A DNA stretch of 53,122 bases from Flavivirga sp. 57AJ16 (GCF_028736925.1 NZ_JAQZAT010000026.1:1-53122), one strand, 5' to 3'. Counted from the first letter of the stretch, positions 26,043 through 34,717 are shown. Program-made: numbers and translations. Notes: generated from the letters alone by a model not told the origin.

Positions 26043-26823
26043 AAAAGCGAGTTTTGTTTTAATAAGCTTATATATAATGATTGGTACATTGTTATACTTC
26101 ATGCAGGAAAAAATGTTATTTCATCCTACGGTGTTATCGCAAGATTTTAAGTTTGAATTTTCATACCCTTTTGAAGAATTGTTTTTTAAAACAGATGACC
26201 ATGCTGTTATTAATGCCGTTCATTTTAAAACCGAAAACCCTAAAGGCGTTGTGTTGTATTTTCATGGAAATGCTGGTGATTTATCTCGATGGGGGATCAT
26301 TACAGGATTTTTTGTAGAAAAGCAGTATGATGTTTTGGTGATGGATTATAGAACATTTGGTAAAAGTACTGGCAAATTAAGCGAAGCGGCCTTGTATAAT
26401 GATTCGGAGTATTGTTATAATTATTTAAAAAAGTACTATTCAGAAAGCGATATAACAGTTTATGGAAGATCGCTGGGAACAGGAATAGCTACGTATGTAG
26501 CTTCAAAAAATAACCCAAAACAATTAATATTGGAAACACCATATTATAGTATAACAGATGTGGCAAAATCCAAATTCCCCATTTTTCCCGTAAAATATCT
26601 TTTAAAATATAAATTGCCAAGCTATCGTTTTATAACCAAAATAAATTGTCCCATATCTATATTTCATGGCACTAATGACCAAGTCGTACCTTATAAATCG
26701 GCAAAGGAGTTATTTGAAGTAGCCCCAACACAGACTGTTTTTACAACCATAAAAGGGGGAAACCATGGTAATCTATCAACTTACGAGGCTTTTTTAAAAG
26801 GGATGAATCGGGTTTTGTTTTAG
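26002..26823 (+). CDS. Alpha/beta hydrolase (second paralogue)
   Basis: 273 residues, similar throughout to the preceding protein: anchor helix LISLYIMIGTLLYFM, oxyanion motif YFHGNAGDLSRWG, nucleophile GRSLGTG, acid HGTNDQVVPYK, His GGNHGNL. It belongs to the Bem46/YqkD-like serine hydrolases. The pair most likely arose by tandem duplication. The following 275 bases to the next gene contain no gene that I can see. Confidence 0.87.
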   Translation: MLNTPQKKIKRKLRKASFVLISLYIMIGTLLYFMQEKMLFHPTVLSQDFKFEFSYPFEELFFKTDDHAVINAVHFKTENPKGVVLYFHGNAGDLSRWGIITGFFVEKQYDVLVMDYRTFGKSTGKLSEAALYNDSEYCYNYLKKYYSESDITVYGRSLGTGIATYVASKNNPKQLILETPYYSITDVAKSKFPIFPVKYLLKYKLPSYRFITKINCPISIFHGTNDQVVPYKSAKELFEVAPTQTVFTTIKGGNHGNLSTYEAFLKGMNRVLF

Positions 26824-27098
26824 GTATGAGGTATTAGGGATTAGGTGTGAGGTGTTAGAGGAGGCATATCTTTTTGAAATTTAGTGCTTCGTAGGCTTGA
26901 TTCGGGGACGTCTATTTAATAAACTTTTTTCCCCTTGTTTGGAGTATAAATTCTTAAAAAATTAACACTTGTGTTCTTGGTCTCTTAAATAAAACATAAA
27001 ACATAAACTCACAGTGTTAAAAATTTCTAAACCTATGTCATTACTTTCAGAAAATGCATCAATTTTGCATTGTAAATTAGAAATCTATTTTAATTATT

Positions 27099-27545
27099 AT
27101 GATAAAATTAGTCTTTGTTTTTAGTTCGTTACTTGCGTTAAATACAGTGGGTATCCCAAGTGAGAATACAGATAGAATTAAAACATCTATTGATGAAGAT
27201 GAAAATCCCTATTTAGATGTTGGTAGTATTGAGGTTTACGAAATTGAAGAAGACGTAGACTTAGGCTTTAATACAAAAGATTATTTGCCGGAAAACTTTA
27301 ATCCTTTAAAAGGGAAAGGAGATTTAGATTGGAGCACAATAGAAATTTACAAAATTGAAGAAGACGTAGACTTAGGTTTTAATACCAAAGATTATTTGCC
27401 AGAAAACTTTAATCCTTTAAAAGGAAAAGGAGATGTAGAATGGGGAGCAATTAAATTAGCTGAAATAGAAGAAGAAGTTGAGATAGGTTTTGATACAAAA
27501 AAATATTTACCTGTAAATTTCTCTCCCTATAAAGGAGTGAGTTAA
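27099..27545 (+). CDS. Small exported acidic repeat protein, unknown function
   Basis: 148 residues with a short signal-like N-terminus (MIKLVFVFSSLLALNTVG). The rest is three tandem repeats of about 37 residues built on EIEEDVDLGFNTKDYLPENF followed by NPLKGKGD; the third copy is diverged (EIEEEVEIGFDTKKYLPVNF). Copies one and two are nearly identical also at DNA level, so the duplication is fairly recent. The FxTKxYLPxxFxP motif is, from memory, found in other flavobacterial exported proteins. Function is unknown. Confidence 0.75.
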   Translation: MIKLVFVFSSLLALNTVGIPSENTDRIKTSIDEDENPYLDVGSIEVYEIEEDVDLGFNTKDYLPENFNPLKGKGDLDWSTIEIYKIEEDVDLGFNTKDYLPENFNPLKGKGDVEWGAIKLAEIEEEVEIGFDTKKYLPVNFSPYKGVS

Positions 27546-27597
27546 AATCATAGTTTGTTTACATTAAATTGAATGTAGTTAGTTTGGTTAGTTAGTT

Positions 27598-27632
27598 AAA
27601 AGCCAGTAATGTGAAATTTACTGGCTTTTTTG
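27598..27632 (+). terminator. Intrinsic terminator after the repeat protein
   Basis: AAAAGCCAGTAA (27598-27609) pairs with TTACTGGCTTTT (27618-27629) around eight bases, with more T residues following. Confidence 0.9.
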
Positions 27633-27644
27633 TTTTAATCTCAT

Positions 27645-27969
27645 TCATCTCATTTTGGAAATGTTTTTTAGAAACCCTTTTTCCTTATCATTCAGATTTT
27701 CAAGAATTCCCACTCAGCCATAAAAGCTTATGTTTTCATTATCCTTATGCACAAGAACGATTAATGGATATCCATTTTTTGCCTCAACCATTTCCAAGTC
27801 ATTTTCAATTCCAGTTATTTTGAAGTTTATTTGGTATCAGATTTGCATAGTTTATAATTCCTTGAACCTCATGAAATTCCGATTCCTTAAAGTCAGAATA
27901 TTTTTTTTCAGACTCACAAGAAAAGAGTCCAAAACTCAATATTATTAATATGATTTGCGTTTTTCTCAA
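27645..27969 (-). pseudogene. Broken small lipoprotein gene
   Basis: From TTG at 27969 the minus strand reads a lipoprotein signal (LRKTQIILIILSFGLFSC) and a polar chain ending at a stop at 27805-27807. A shift of frame near 27812 continues a coherent chain (GIENDLEMVEAKNGYPLIVL, then VHKDNENISFYG), which meets a further stop at 27715 and then runs on to 27645. One frameshift and one stop therefore disrupt what was probably a protein of about 105 residues. The family is not recognised. Confidence 0.65.
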
Positions 27970-27999
27970 ATTACTTACAGCGTTTGGTGTAAGAACTGT

Positions 28000-28107
28000 T
28001 GCGTGGTTAAGCCTGTAAGTTAGCAAAAGAAAAACAACGTTAGGAAAGTCCGCAGGACTTTCCGATGAACACTGACCTAGCAATTGTTTTTACACAGCTT
28101 ACCACAC
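28000..28107. repeat. Imperfect dyad element, attC-like
   Basis: On the minus strand the element begins GTGTGGTAAGCTGTGT, continues AAAAACAATTGCTAGG and ends CCTAACGTTGTTTTT ... GGCTTAACCACGC; the arms pair with a few mismatches and an extra segment in the second arm. At its heart is a perfect GGAAAGTCC-GCA-GGACTTTCC hairpin (28043-28063). A half-copy of the outer arm lies at 30638-30666. The layout recalls a recombination site such as integron attC, but no integron integrase is in view. Confidence 0.55.
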
Positions 28108-28118
28108 GTTTTTTCTCT

Positions 28119-28673
28119 TTAATTTGCTTTATCATCAAATTCAGTAAGCGTTTCATTTATACCTTTAATTCTTTTAATCCAATTTCGGCTTGATAGATAT
28201 ACCAAAAACAGTAAAGTTATAATCATCCCAGCAAGCACGAAATATTTTTCTTGCGTAAAGTTAATTGACGAAGTAAAAAATGAGATAATTGCTGAACCAA
28301 ATAAAAATGAGGTTAGCAAAATCAAAATTGCCATCTGCTTTAGTTTATTATGAAAACTGATTAGAGATTTTTTCAAATTGCCTTCTTTAATAGGGTTTCT
28401 CAATACAAGCCAACCAAGAAAACGAACAATAATATATGTAGTTGTAGTAACAATTAAAAGAGCATTAGCCCATAGAGGCTTTGTAACACCGTCAAGACCT
28501 TCGTAAAACACAGCTAAAAATATTATAAGTAAAACAGCTTCAATTATAAACTTAATCCTGATTTTTTTTATGTTGGGATGATTTTTAATTTCAGTCATTT
28601 TCAATAATTCGGTCTTATCTCTTTTGCCTTTACCAGCATTTTTCCAGTTTGATTTTATGTTTTCTAATTCCAT
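28119..28673 (-). CDS. Four-helix membrane protein encoded with an ECF sigma factor (possible anti-sigma partner)
   Basis: 184 residues. The soluble N-terminus (ELENIKSNWKNAGKGKRDKTELLKM) is followed by about four membrane helices (FIIEAVLLIIFLAVFY, ALLIVTTTTYIIVRFLGWLV, MAILILLTSFLFGSAIISFF, YFVLAGMIITLLFLVYL). It starts six bases after the sigma gene. Membrane proteins encoded directly after ECF sigma factors often act as anti-sigma factors; that role is inferred here from position only. Confidence 0.7.
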   Translation of the reverse strand: MELENIKSNWKNAGKGKRDKTELLKMTEIKNHPNIKKIRIKFIIEAVLLIIFLAVFYEGLDGVTKPLWANALLIVTTTTYIIVRFLGWLVLRNPIKEGNLKKSLISFHNKLKQMAILILLTSFLFGSAIISFFTSSINFTQEKYFVLAGMIITLLFLVYLSSRNWIKRIKGINETLTEFDDKAN

Positions 28674-28679
28674 TGGTTT

Positions 28680-29150
28680 CTATTTTAAAATGTTTTTGAG
28701 TTTTTCTTTAATCCTATTGACTTTGACACCAACATAATTTTCGGTTATTCCTGTGATTTCAGCGATTTCCTTGTATGGATAGTCCTCTAAATACAAAGCT
28801 ATAATTGCTCTATCGACCTTGTTCAAAGTTCTGATTGCTTCAAACAATCGTTCCTCATTTTCAGAAGGCATATCAGCGTGATTTTGTTGACTGCCTTTAG
28901 GAATGTGATCTTTAAATTCGAGTTCTATTTTGTTCTTTCTAAAGATTGCTATGGCCGTATTTAATGCTATTCGATACATCCAAGTACTTACTTTTGATTC
29001 TTCACGGAATTTTGGATAAGCTTTCCATAATTGAAGTACGATTTCTTGAAATAAATCTTCTTGGTCTTCTTTGGTATCTCTATACATCCCGCAGACTTTA
29101 TAAATGATGCCTTGGTTTTCTTCCACAATTTTCAAAAAAGCCGTTTGCAT
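28680..29150 (-). CDS. ECF-type sigma-70 factor
   Basis: 156 residues with sigma region 2 (YRDTKEDQEDLFQEIVLQLW, SKVSTWMYRIALNTAI) and region 4 (RAIIALYLEDYPYKEIAEIT with a helix-turn-helix to NYVGVKVNRIKEKL). The ATG shares one base with the stop of the upstream serine hydrolase (TAATG), so translation is coupled. The regulon is unknown; a self-regulated operon is likely. Confidence 0.92.
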   Translation of the reverse strand: MQTAFLKIVEENQGIIYKVCGMYRDTKEDQEDLFQEIVLQLWKAYPKFREESKVSTWMYRIALNTAIAIFRKNKIELEFKDHIPKGSQQNHADMPSENEERLFEAIRTLNKVDRAIIALYLEDYPYKEIAEITGITENYVGVKVNRIKEKLKNILK

Positions 29151-30538
29151 TATTTATTATCTTTTTTGAATTGGAATGATTTACCCATTCCGTTTGCTGT
29201 TAAACCTGTAACCACATTGATATCATTAACTGCAAAAGTGAATTCTATTTCTACTTTTTTACCAAAAAACTGATGATTTCCTTTTGGATAAATTTCAAAG
29301 GGTGGATTTTCTCCAAGTTTTGCATAAAGACTATTCTCGGCTTTAATTATGTTTAGCACCATTTTGTTTTCTTCCGTAATGAACTCGCCAATATACATTT
29401 CGAGGTCTATAGGCTTTTCTGAAACTTTTTCTATCGATGGCATTTGAAACGGTTTCCCAAAGACAATTTTCTCAACGTCTGATGCAATATTGGTTATTGG
29501 TAATGTCGAAACATTACTTAAAATAATGATGCTCGTTTTATCATTATCTGCATATATTGATGTAAATGTAGAGTAGCCCCAGGTCCCGCCACCGTGATAG
29601 AATTTTTTTGGTATATCAGAATTCAAATACCAACCATATCCATAACTATTACCATTCTTTGACTTTGAATTGGTTGTTTTGGCAAACACAATTTCTTTAC
29701 TTTTTTCGCTCAAAAGTGAATTTGAGAAGAAACTGTTGTTCCATTTTAATAAATCCGTAGTGGTCGAATACATATCACCAGCTCCTTTTAGCATTGAATA
29801 ATTGCGATATGGTGCGACCACTAAACTATCATCGGTAACCAAATGATAGCCCGAAGCCATTTGTGGGATTATTTTTAAGTTGTCAACGATGCCGGTTTCT
29901 GTCATTTGCAGTTTATTCAAGATTTTATCCCTCAATATATTCTCAAAACTGTTTTTATAAACGTTTTCGAGTATTGATGCTAAAAGATAATAACCCAAAC
30001 TTGAATATTGCATTTGTGAACCTGATTCAAAAAGCAAATCAAGTGTATTTATTTCCTCAATCGCTTGTTCTCTTGTTGTTTGTAATTTTGATTTTGTCTG
30101 CCAATAATCCTTGATACCTTCATTGTGTGGTAGTCCCGAAGTATGATATAACAATTGCTCGATAGTTATATTTTTAAATTTAGGCGATAAACCATTTAGA
30201 TAGCCGCTGGCTTTATCCTGAACATTTAATTTTTGCTCTTCCTGTGCGATAGCGATAAGCGTTCCAGTAAAAGTTTTTGTAATGGATGCTATTCGATATT
30301 TAGCTCCGTTTTTCAATTTGACACTATTTTCATAGGATGCCATTCCCACCGTTTTTTGAAAGATGATATTGTTTCCCTTTGCTACAAAAATTTCTCCGTT
30401 GAAACCCTTTTTTAGATGAATAGCGTTAAGATAAGTGTCAAGTGTTCCAACATCTAAAGATTCTTTTTGTTGGGATTTTACTGTTAGCGATAAGCCAAAC
30501 AATAGGGTAAGTGCGAATAATTGTTTTGTGAATTTCAT
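29150..30538 (-). CDS. Serine hydrolase of the beta-lactamase class C / DD-peptidase family
   Basis: 462 residues with signal peptide MKFTKQLFALTLLFGLSLTVKSQ. Catalytic Ser85 and Lys88 lie in IASITKTF, the Tyr motif in QYSSLGYYL, and the third motif is HGGGTWGY. A C-terminal lipocalin-like segment (from about residue 370, DLEMYIGEFITEENKMVLNI) is usual in this family. It probably acts in the periplasm on peptides or esters; antibiotic hydrolysis is not implied. It is the first gene of an operon with the sigma factor and a membrane protein. Confidence 0.88.
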   Translation of the reverse strand: MKFTKQLFALTLLFGLSLTVKSQQKESLDVGTLDTYLNAIHLKKGFNGEIFVAKGNNIIFQKTVGMASYENSVKLKNGAKYRIASITKTFTGTLIAIAQEEQKLNVQDKASGYLNGLSPKFKNITIEQLLYHTSGLPHNEGIKDYWQTKSKLQTTREQAIEEINTLDLLFESGSQMQYSSLGYYLLASILENVYKNSFENILRDKILNKLQMTETGIVDNLKIIPQMASGYHLVTDDSLVVAPYRNYSMLKGAGDMYSTTTDLLKWNNSFFSNSLLSEKSKEIVFAKTTNSKSKNGNSYGYGWYLNSDIPKKFYHGGGTWGYSTFTSIYADNDKTSIIILSNVSTLPITNIASDVEKIVFGKPFQMPSIEKVSEKPIDLEMYIGEFITEENKMVLNIIKAENSLYAKLGENPPFEIYPKGNHQFFGKKVEIEFTFAVNDINVVTGLTANGMGKSFQFKKDNK

Positions 30539-30637
30539 AAGACGGCCATTTAAATTTTATTTTCTATATAGGTTGTCTCAAAAGTTCAAAATCTTACAAA
30601 CGATTATTTTTTTGGTAAGGATGAGTCTTTTTTTAAT

Positions 30638-30666
30638 GTGTGGTAACTAGTGAATAAACACAATTG
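30638..30666. repeat. Half-site repeat upstream of the serine hydrolase operon
   Basis: GTGTGGTAACTAGTGAATAA ... CACAATTG on the + strand is clearly related to GTGTGGTAAGCTGTGTAAAA ... CAATTG on the minus strand at 28107-28081. The two bracket the operon. The rest of the 30539-30886 gap holds a possible -7 box on the minus strand (TACATTTG, 30701-30694) and the lysS terminator. Confidence 0.55.
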
Positions 30667-30810
30667 TATTTATATCCATTATCTATATCCTTTCAAATGT
30701 AAAGAAAATTCTTATTTTTTTTTTTAAAAGTATTTAACCTAATTAGAAGAAAAAATTGAGTGACGATTTCGTGACCATAAATTCGTTGTAATCTGCTATA
30801 ATATGCAACA

Positions 30811-30842
30811 AAAAAGGATTCACAATAAAGTAAATCCTTTTT
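30811..30842 (-). terminator. Terminator downstream of lysS
   Basis: AAAAAGGATT (30811-30820) pairs with AATCCTTTTT (30833-30842). Read on the minus strand it follows the lysS stop by about 45 bases and ends in a T-run. Confidence 0.8.
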
Positions 30843-30886
30843 AAATGATACTTAAATACTGAAACGGGGTCAGTATAACAGATACA

Positions 30887-32581
30887 TCATAAAACCTCTA
30901 TAAATAAGCCTTCTTCATTTTTAGCCACTTTGGCTACTTTCTTTCCTGTCAGGCTTTTAATGGTCTTGTCCCATTTTTTATTACTTAGTCCTGATTGTCC
31001 TTTAAGGGCGTTTAATTCTATAGGAGAGTTGGCTTTAAGTATATTAAAAACTGCTTTTTCATCCTCGCTCATTTCAACCGTCTTTTTTTCAGGTCTCATT
31101 TGTGGGAAGAATAAAACTTCCTGTATCGATTGGTTGTTGGTCAAAAACATAACCAATCTATCCATGCCGATCCCCATACCGGATGTTGGTGGCATCCCAT
31201 ATTCTAAAGCACGTAAAAAATCATGGTCAATAAACTCGGTAGCTTCATCATCACCTTTGGCAGCTAATTTAAGTTGGTGCTCAAAACGTTCACGTTGGTC
31301 AATAGGGTCATTAAGCTCGGAATAGGCATTAGCAATTTCTTTGCCACAAACCATGAGCTCAAAACGCTCTGTTAAATCAGGGTTTTCCCTATGTTCTTTA
31401 CATAACGGGCTCATCTCTTTTGGGTAGTCTGTTATATAAGTGGGTTGTATGTAGTTGCCCTCACATTTTTCTCCAAAAATTTCATCAATAAGCTTGCCTT
31501 TGCCCATGGTATCATCAACTTCAATACCTAAACCTTTAGCAGCTTGTCTAATGTCCTCTTCGGTTTTTCCAGTGATGTCAAATCCTGTAAAATGCTTAAT
31601 GGATTCGGCCATAGTAACACGTGCATATGGTGCTTTGAAATCTATTTCATGGGCACCAAAAGTAGCTTTAGTAGTCCCATTTACGGCTATAGCACAATAT
31701 TCTAATAAACGTTCGCAAAAGCCCATCATCCAATTGTAATCTTTGTAAGCGACATAGATTTCCATAGCAGTAAACTCAGGATTGTGCGTTCTGTCCATGC
31801 CTTCGTTTCTAAAGTTTTTAGAGAACTCGTAGACGCCATCAAAACCACCAACAATCAATCGTTTTAAGTATAGTTCATTAGCAATTCGCATGTATAATGG
31901 AATATCTAAAGCATTGTGGTGCGTTATAAAAGGACGCGCTGCGGCACCACCAGGTATGGGCTGTAATACAGGTGTTTCGACTTCAAAATAGCCCGAGTCA
32001 TTAAAAAACTGACGCATAGCATTAAACAATTTAGTACGTTTTACAAAAACGTTTTTTACATGTGGATTCACTACTAAATCCGCATAGCGTTGCCTGTAAC
32101 GTTGTTCGGGGTCTGTAAAAGCATCGTGCACATTTCCATCGGCATCCGTTCTTGGTAAAGGCAATGGTTTTAAGGCTTTGCTAAGTAGCGTAAAATCTTT
32201 TACCCTAACACTTTTTTCGCCAACTTTTGTCGTGAATAATTCGCCTTCAACACCAATAAAGTCACCAATATCCAAAAGTTTTTTATAAACATTGTTGTAT
32301 TTACCTTTATCGTCACCTTGACAGATTTCATCTCTATTAAAATACACTTGTATTCTGCCTTCACTATCTTGTAGCTCGGCAAAACTGGCATTTCCTTGAA
32401 TACGTCTGGACATCAACCTGCCTGCTATAATAACCTGGCTTCCTTCCTTAAAGTCTTGTCTTATTTGTTTAGAATTATGCGATACGGTATACAAATCTGC
32501 CGGATATGGATTAATACCTATTTCACGTAATTTTACTAACTTTTCTCTTCGTACAAGTTCTTGTTCTGATAATTGTGACAT
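30887..32581 (-). CDS. lysS: Lysyl-tRNA synthetase (class II)
   Basis: About 564 residues. It has an N-terminal OB-fold anticodon domain (SQVIIAGRLMSRRIQGNASF) and a class II catalytic domain with motif 2 YEFSKNFRNEGMDRTHNPEF and motif 3 GMGIGMDRLVMFL. The C-terminal 60 residues (ANSPIELNALKGQSGLSNKK) are the extension usual in Bacteroidota LysS. The ATG at 32581 is preferred over a TTG two codons earlier. It attaches lysine to tRNA-Lys. Confidence 0.97.
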   Translation of the reverse strand: MSQLSEQELVRREKLVKLREIGINPYPADLYTVSHNSKQIRQDFKEGSQVIIAGRLMSRRIQGNASFAELQDSEGRIQVYFNRDEICQGDDKGKYNNVYKKLLDIGDFIGVEGELFTTKVGEKSVRVKDFTLLSKALKPLPLPRTDADGNVHDAFTDPEQRYRQRYADLVVNPHVKNVFVKRTKLFNAMRQFFNDSGYFEVETPVLQPIPGGAAARPFITHHNALDIPLYMRIANELYLKRLIVGGFDGVYEFSKNFRNEGMDRTHNPEFTAMEIYVAYKDYNWMMGFCERLLEYCAIAVNGTTKATFGAHEIDFKAPYARVTMAESIKHFTGFDITGKTEEDIRQAAKGLGIEVDDTMGKGKLIDEIFGEKCEGNYIQPTYITDYPKEMSPLCKEHRENPDLTERFELMVCGKEIANAYSELNDPIDQRERFEHQLKLAAKGDDEATEFIDHDFLRALEYGMPPTSGMGIGMDRLVMFLTNNQSIQEVLFFPQMRPEKKTVEMSEDEKAVFNILKANSPIELNALKGQSGLSNKKWDKTIKSLTGKKVAKVAKNEEGLFIEVL

Positions 32582-32611
32582 ACTCAAAATGCTGTGTAAA
32601 TTTTAAAGACG

Positions 32612-32619
32612 CAAAGATA
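32612..32619 (-). promoter_or_regulatory. -7 box TATCTTTG of the lysS promoter
   Basis: The reverse complement of 32612-32619 is TATCTTTG, a perfect match to TAnnTTTG. It gives a leader of only about 25 bases before the lysS ATG. A -33 element is not obvious. Confidence 0.65.
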
Positions 32620-32855
32620 ATCATTTGATTTGCGATTTACGATTATTGATTTACGATTTTTTTGCTGTTATCATAGGAAGGCTATCTATTGGAATCTCTT
32701 TGTGTAGTATGAAGAAATGAGCTTCCCCAATTATTTTTAACAGACATTGTAACAAAGTAAAAATAATGACGTCCTATAATTAATCATCAATCTATACTGG
32801 AACTCGTGTGAATGGCATAGCCCATGTATGTTTCAGCATTAAATAAAATCAAAGT

Positions 32856-33014
32856 ATGAGTTTTTGGAGAGTTTTACTGTCTATTATTTGTCCGCCTTTA
32901 GCAGTTATAGATAAAGGTTGCGGCTCCATTTTTATAGTCTTTTTATTATGGCTTTGTGGTTGGGTACCAGGTGTTATTGCAGCTCTGGTTATTATTAATA
33001 ACCCCAATAGATAA
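32856..33014 (+). CDS. YqaE/Pmp3 family membrane mini-protein (UPF0057)
   Basis: A 52-residue protein starting ATG 32856 and ending TAA 33012-33014. It contains LSIICPPLAVIDKGCGS and LCGWVPGVIAALVII, the two membrane helices and the CPPLAV and GWVPGVI signatures of the Pmp3/YqaE family. In bacteria and yeast such proteins are stress-related modulators of membrane potential. It stands alone between lysS and a lipoprotein gene. A longer open frame on the opposite strand here is a shadow. Confidence 0.93.
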   Translation: MSFWRVLLSIICPPLAVIDKGCGSIFIVFLLWLCGWVPGVIAALVIINNPNR

Positions 33015-33232
33015 AAGTGTATATTTGTTCTCATAAATTAAAACCCGTTTTGAGGATTAGAACTTCGTTACGAAGCTTGAAGATACAATAAAAACTGGTG
33101 TTTTCTTAAATTTCAGCGTAGCACCGCTACGGTTAAATTAAAAAACGCAACAAAATGTCTGTTTTTGTAACAGTTTCGAGATATAGTAGAATTTCTAATG
33201 CATAAGCGGGTTAAGACCCAAAATTTAATTAA

Positions 33233-33991
33233 ATGAACAGATTTTATACCCTTATCGTTTTTATTATTTCTATTAGTTTTACTAGTTGTCAATTTTCCGA
33301 AAACATCTATATAAATGAAGATGGTTCTGGCAGAATGGAATTTTCTTTTGATGGTACCCAACTTATGCAAATGGCAGGGGAAGAAATGGCAAAAGGTAAA
33401 GAAGAAGCTATAGATTCGACCTTTAGCTTTAAGGAATTATTTGATGCAAAGCGTGATAGTATTTCTAAATTAACAGAAGAAGAGCAATTAAAGTTAAAGA
33501 AGTTGGAACCATTTAGTATGCATATGGTTATGAACCCACAAACTTCGGAAATGAAATTTGATATGTTTACGGATTTTAAAGAAGTAAGTGAACTTCAGGA
33601 TATGTTTAAGGCCATGAACAGTTTTAGTGATTTAGAGAAAGGAAAGCAAGGTAACCAATCTAATAGTCCTGCCAATCCGTTTTCGTCTCCTGAATTGGGT
33701 GAAAGTACTACGTTAGAGTATAATTTTAATGGGAAAACATTTAAGCGTGTTGCCAAAATAATTGATAAAGAAGCTTATAAAAAGGCAACAGATAGTGTGG
33801 GAGAGATGGCCGTTATGTTTGGTTCTTCAATGTATAAGTTAAACTACCATTTTCCTAAACCGATTAAATCTGTATCGAATGAGAAGGCGCTATTTAGTGC
33901 CGACAGAAAAAGCTTTACGGTAGAATTTGGGTTTATGGAATATCTATCGAACCCCGAAGCTTTAAATGTAGAGGTTGTATTAGAGAATTAG
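33233..33991 (+). CDS. Lipoprotein of unknown function
   Basis: 252 residues with signal RFYTLIVFIISISFTSC (lipobox FTSC). The mature chain opens with FSENIYINEDGSGRMEFSFD and has a charged Glu/Lys-rich middle and a Ser/Pro/Asn linker around residue 140. The first motif is seen in other Bacteroidota lipoproteins of unknown role. lipB starts four bases after the stop, so the pair is probably one transcript. Confidence 0.8.
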   Translation: MNRFYTLIVFIISISFTSCQFSENIYINEDGSGRMEFSFDGTQLMQMAGEEMAKGKEEAIDSTFSFKELFDAKRDSISKLTEEEQLKLKKLEPFSMHMVMNPQTSEMKFDMFTDFKEVSELQDMFKAMNSFSDLEKGKQGNQSNSPANPFSSPELGESTTLEYNFNGKTFKRVAKIIDKEAYKKATDSVGEMAVMFGSSMYKLNYHFPKPIKSVSNEKALFSADRKSFTVEFGFMEYLSNPEALNVEVVLEN

Positions 33992-33995
33992 TATT

Positions 33996-34694
33996 TTGAA
34001 TAAACAAATTGCATTACAGGATTTAGGTTTTAAAGACTATAAACAAACCTGGGATTACCAGGAAATGTTGTTTAAGGATATTGTAGATACCAAAATTAAG
34101 AATAGGCGAGAGGAAGCTGGTTTACAGACCAAGAATCACTTTTTGTTTGTGGAGCACCCACACGTATATACTTTGGGTAAAAGTGGCGATTTATCCCATC
34201 TGCTTTTAAACGAAGAACAACTTATTACAAAAGGGGCGACTTTTTATAAGATTAATCGTGGTGGTGATATCACATATCATGGTCCGGGCCAAGTAGTCGG
34301 GTATCCTATTTTAGATTTGGAAAATTTTTTTACCGATATACACAAGTACCTTCGTTTTTTGGAAGAAATGATTATTCTAACGCTTGCGGAATATGGTTTG
34401 AAAGCAGCACGTAGTAAAGGTGAAACGGGTGTTTGGCTAGATGTAGATACGCCATTTGCACGTAAAATTTGTGCCATGGGGGTACGGGCAAGTCGATGGG
34501 TAACCATGCATGGTTTTGCACTCAATGTAAACACTAATTTGGGTTATTTTGATCATATAATCCCTTGTGGTATTCGAGGTAAGGCAGTAACATCTCTAAA
34601 TGTGGAGCTTGGCGTGAAAGAGGTCGATATGAGTGCCGTAAAAGAAAAGCTTCTAAAACATTTTATGCACCTTTTTGAGGCTGAGTTTTTATAA
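33996..34694 (+). CDS. lipB: Octanoyltransferase (lipoate biosynthesis)
   Basis: 232 residues. The family motifs RGGDITYHGPGQVVGYPI and the catalytic KICAMGVRASRWVTMHGFAL (Lys and Cys) are intact. LipB moves octanoyl from acyl carrier protein to lipoyl domains such as that of the E2 at 6.9 kb. No ATG precedes the conserved start, so TTG 33996 is the likely initiator. Confidence 0.95.
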   Translation: MNKQIALQDLGFKDYKQTWDYQEMLFKDIVDTKIKNRREEAGLQTKNHFLFVEHPHVYTLGKSGDLSHLLLNEEQLITKGATFYKINRGGDITYHGPGQVVGYPILDLENFFTDIHKYLRFLEEMIILTLAEYGLKAARSKGETGVWLDVDTPFARKICAMGVRASRWVTMHGFALNVNTNLGYFDHIIPCGIRGKAVTSLNVELGVKEVDMSAVKEKLLKHFMHLFEAEFL

Positions 34695-34717
34695 ATTCAC
34701 CCAACACCAGTTATTGG

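Noticed and set aside
27611-27948. Plus-strand ORFs of 70-72 codons
   Set aside because: They are antisense to the broken lipoprotein gene and have no start context or motif.
28000-28107. Definite integron attC site
   Set aside because: The dyad arrangement is suggestive, but strict GTTRRRY/RYYYAAC boxes are not clearly placed and no integron integrase is visible, so it is reported only as attC-like.
29150-30538. Beta-lactamase resistance gene
   Set aside because: The motifs are those of the broad class C/DD-peptidase-like serine hydrolase family with a C-terminal lipocalin-like part; nothing specific indicates antibiotic hydrolysis.
32849-33034. 61-codon minus-strand ORF as a secreted peptide
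   Set aside because: It is antisense to the YqaE/Pmp3 gene, which has a clear family signature.
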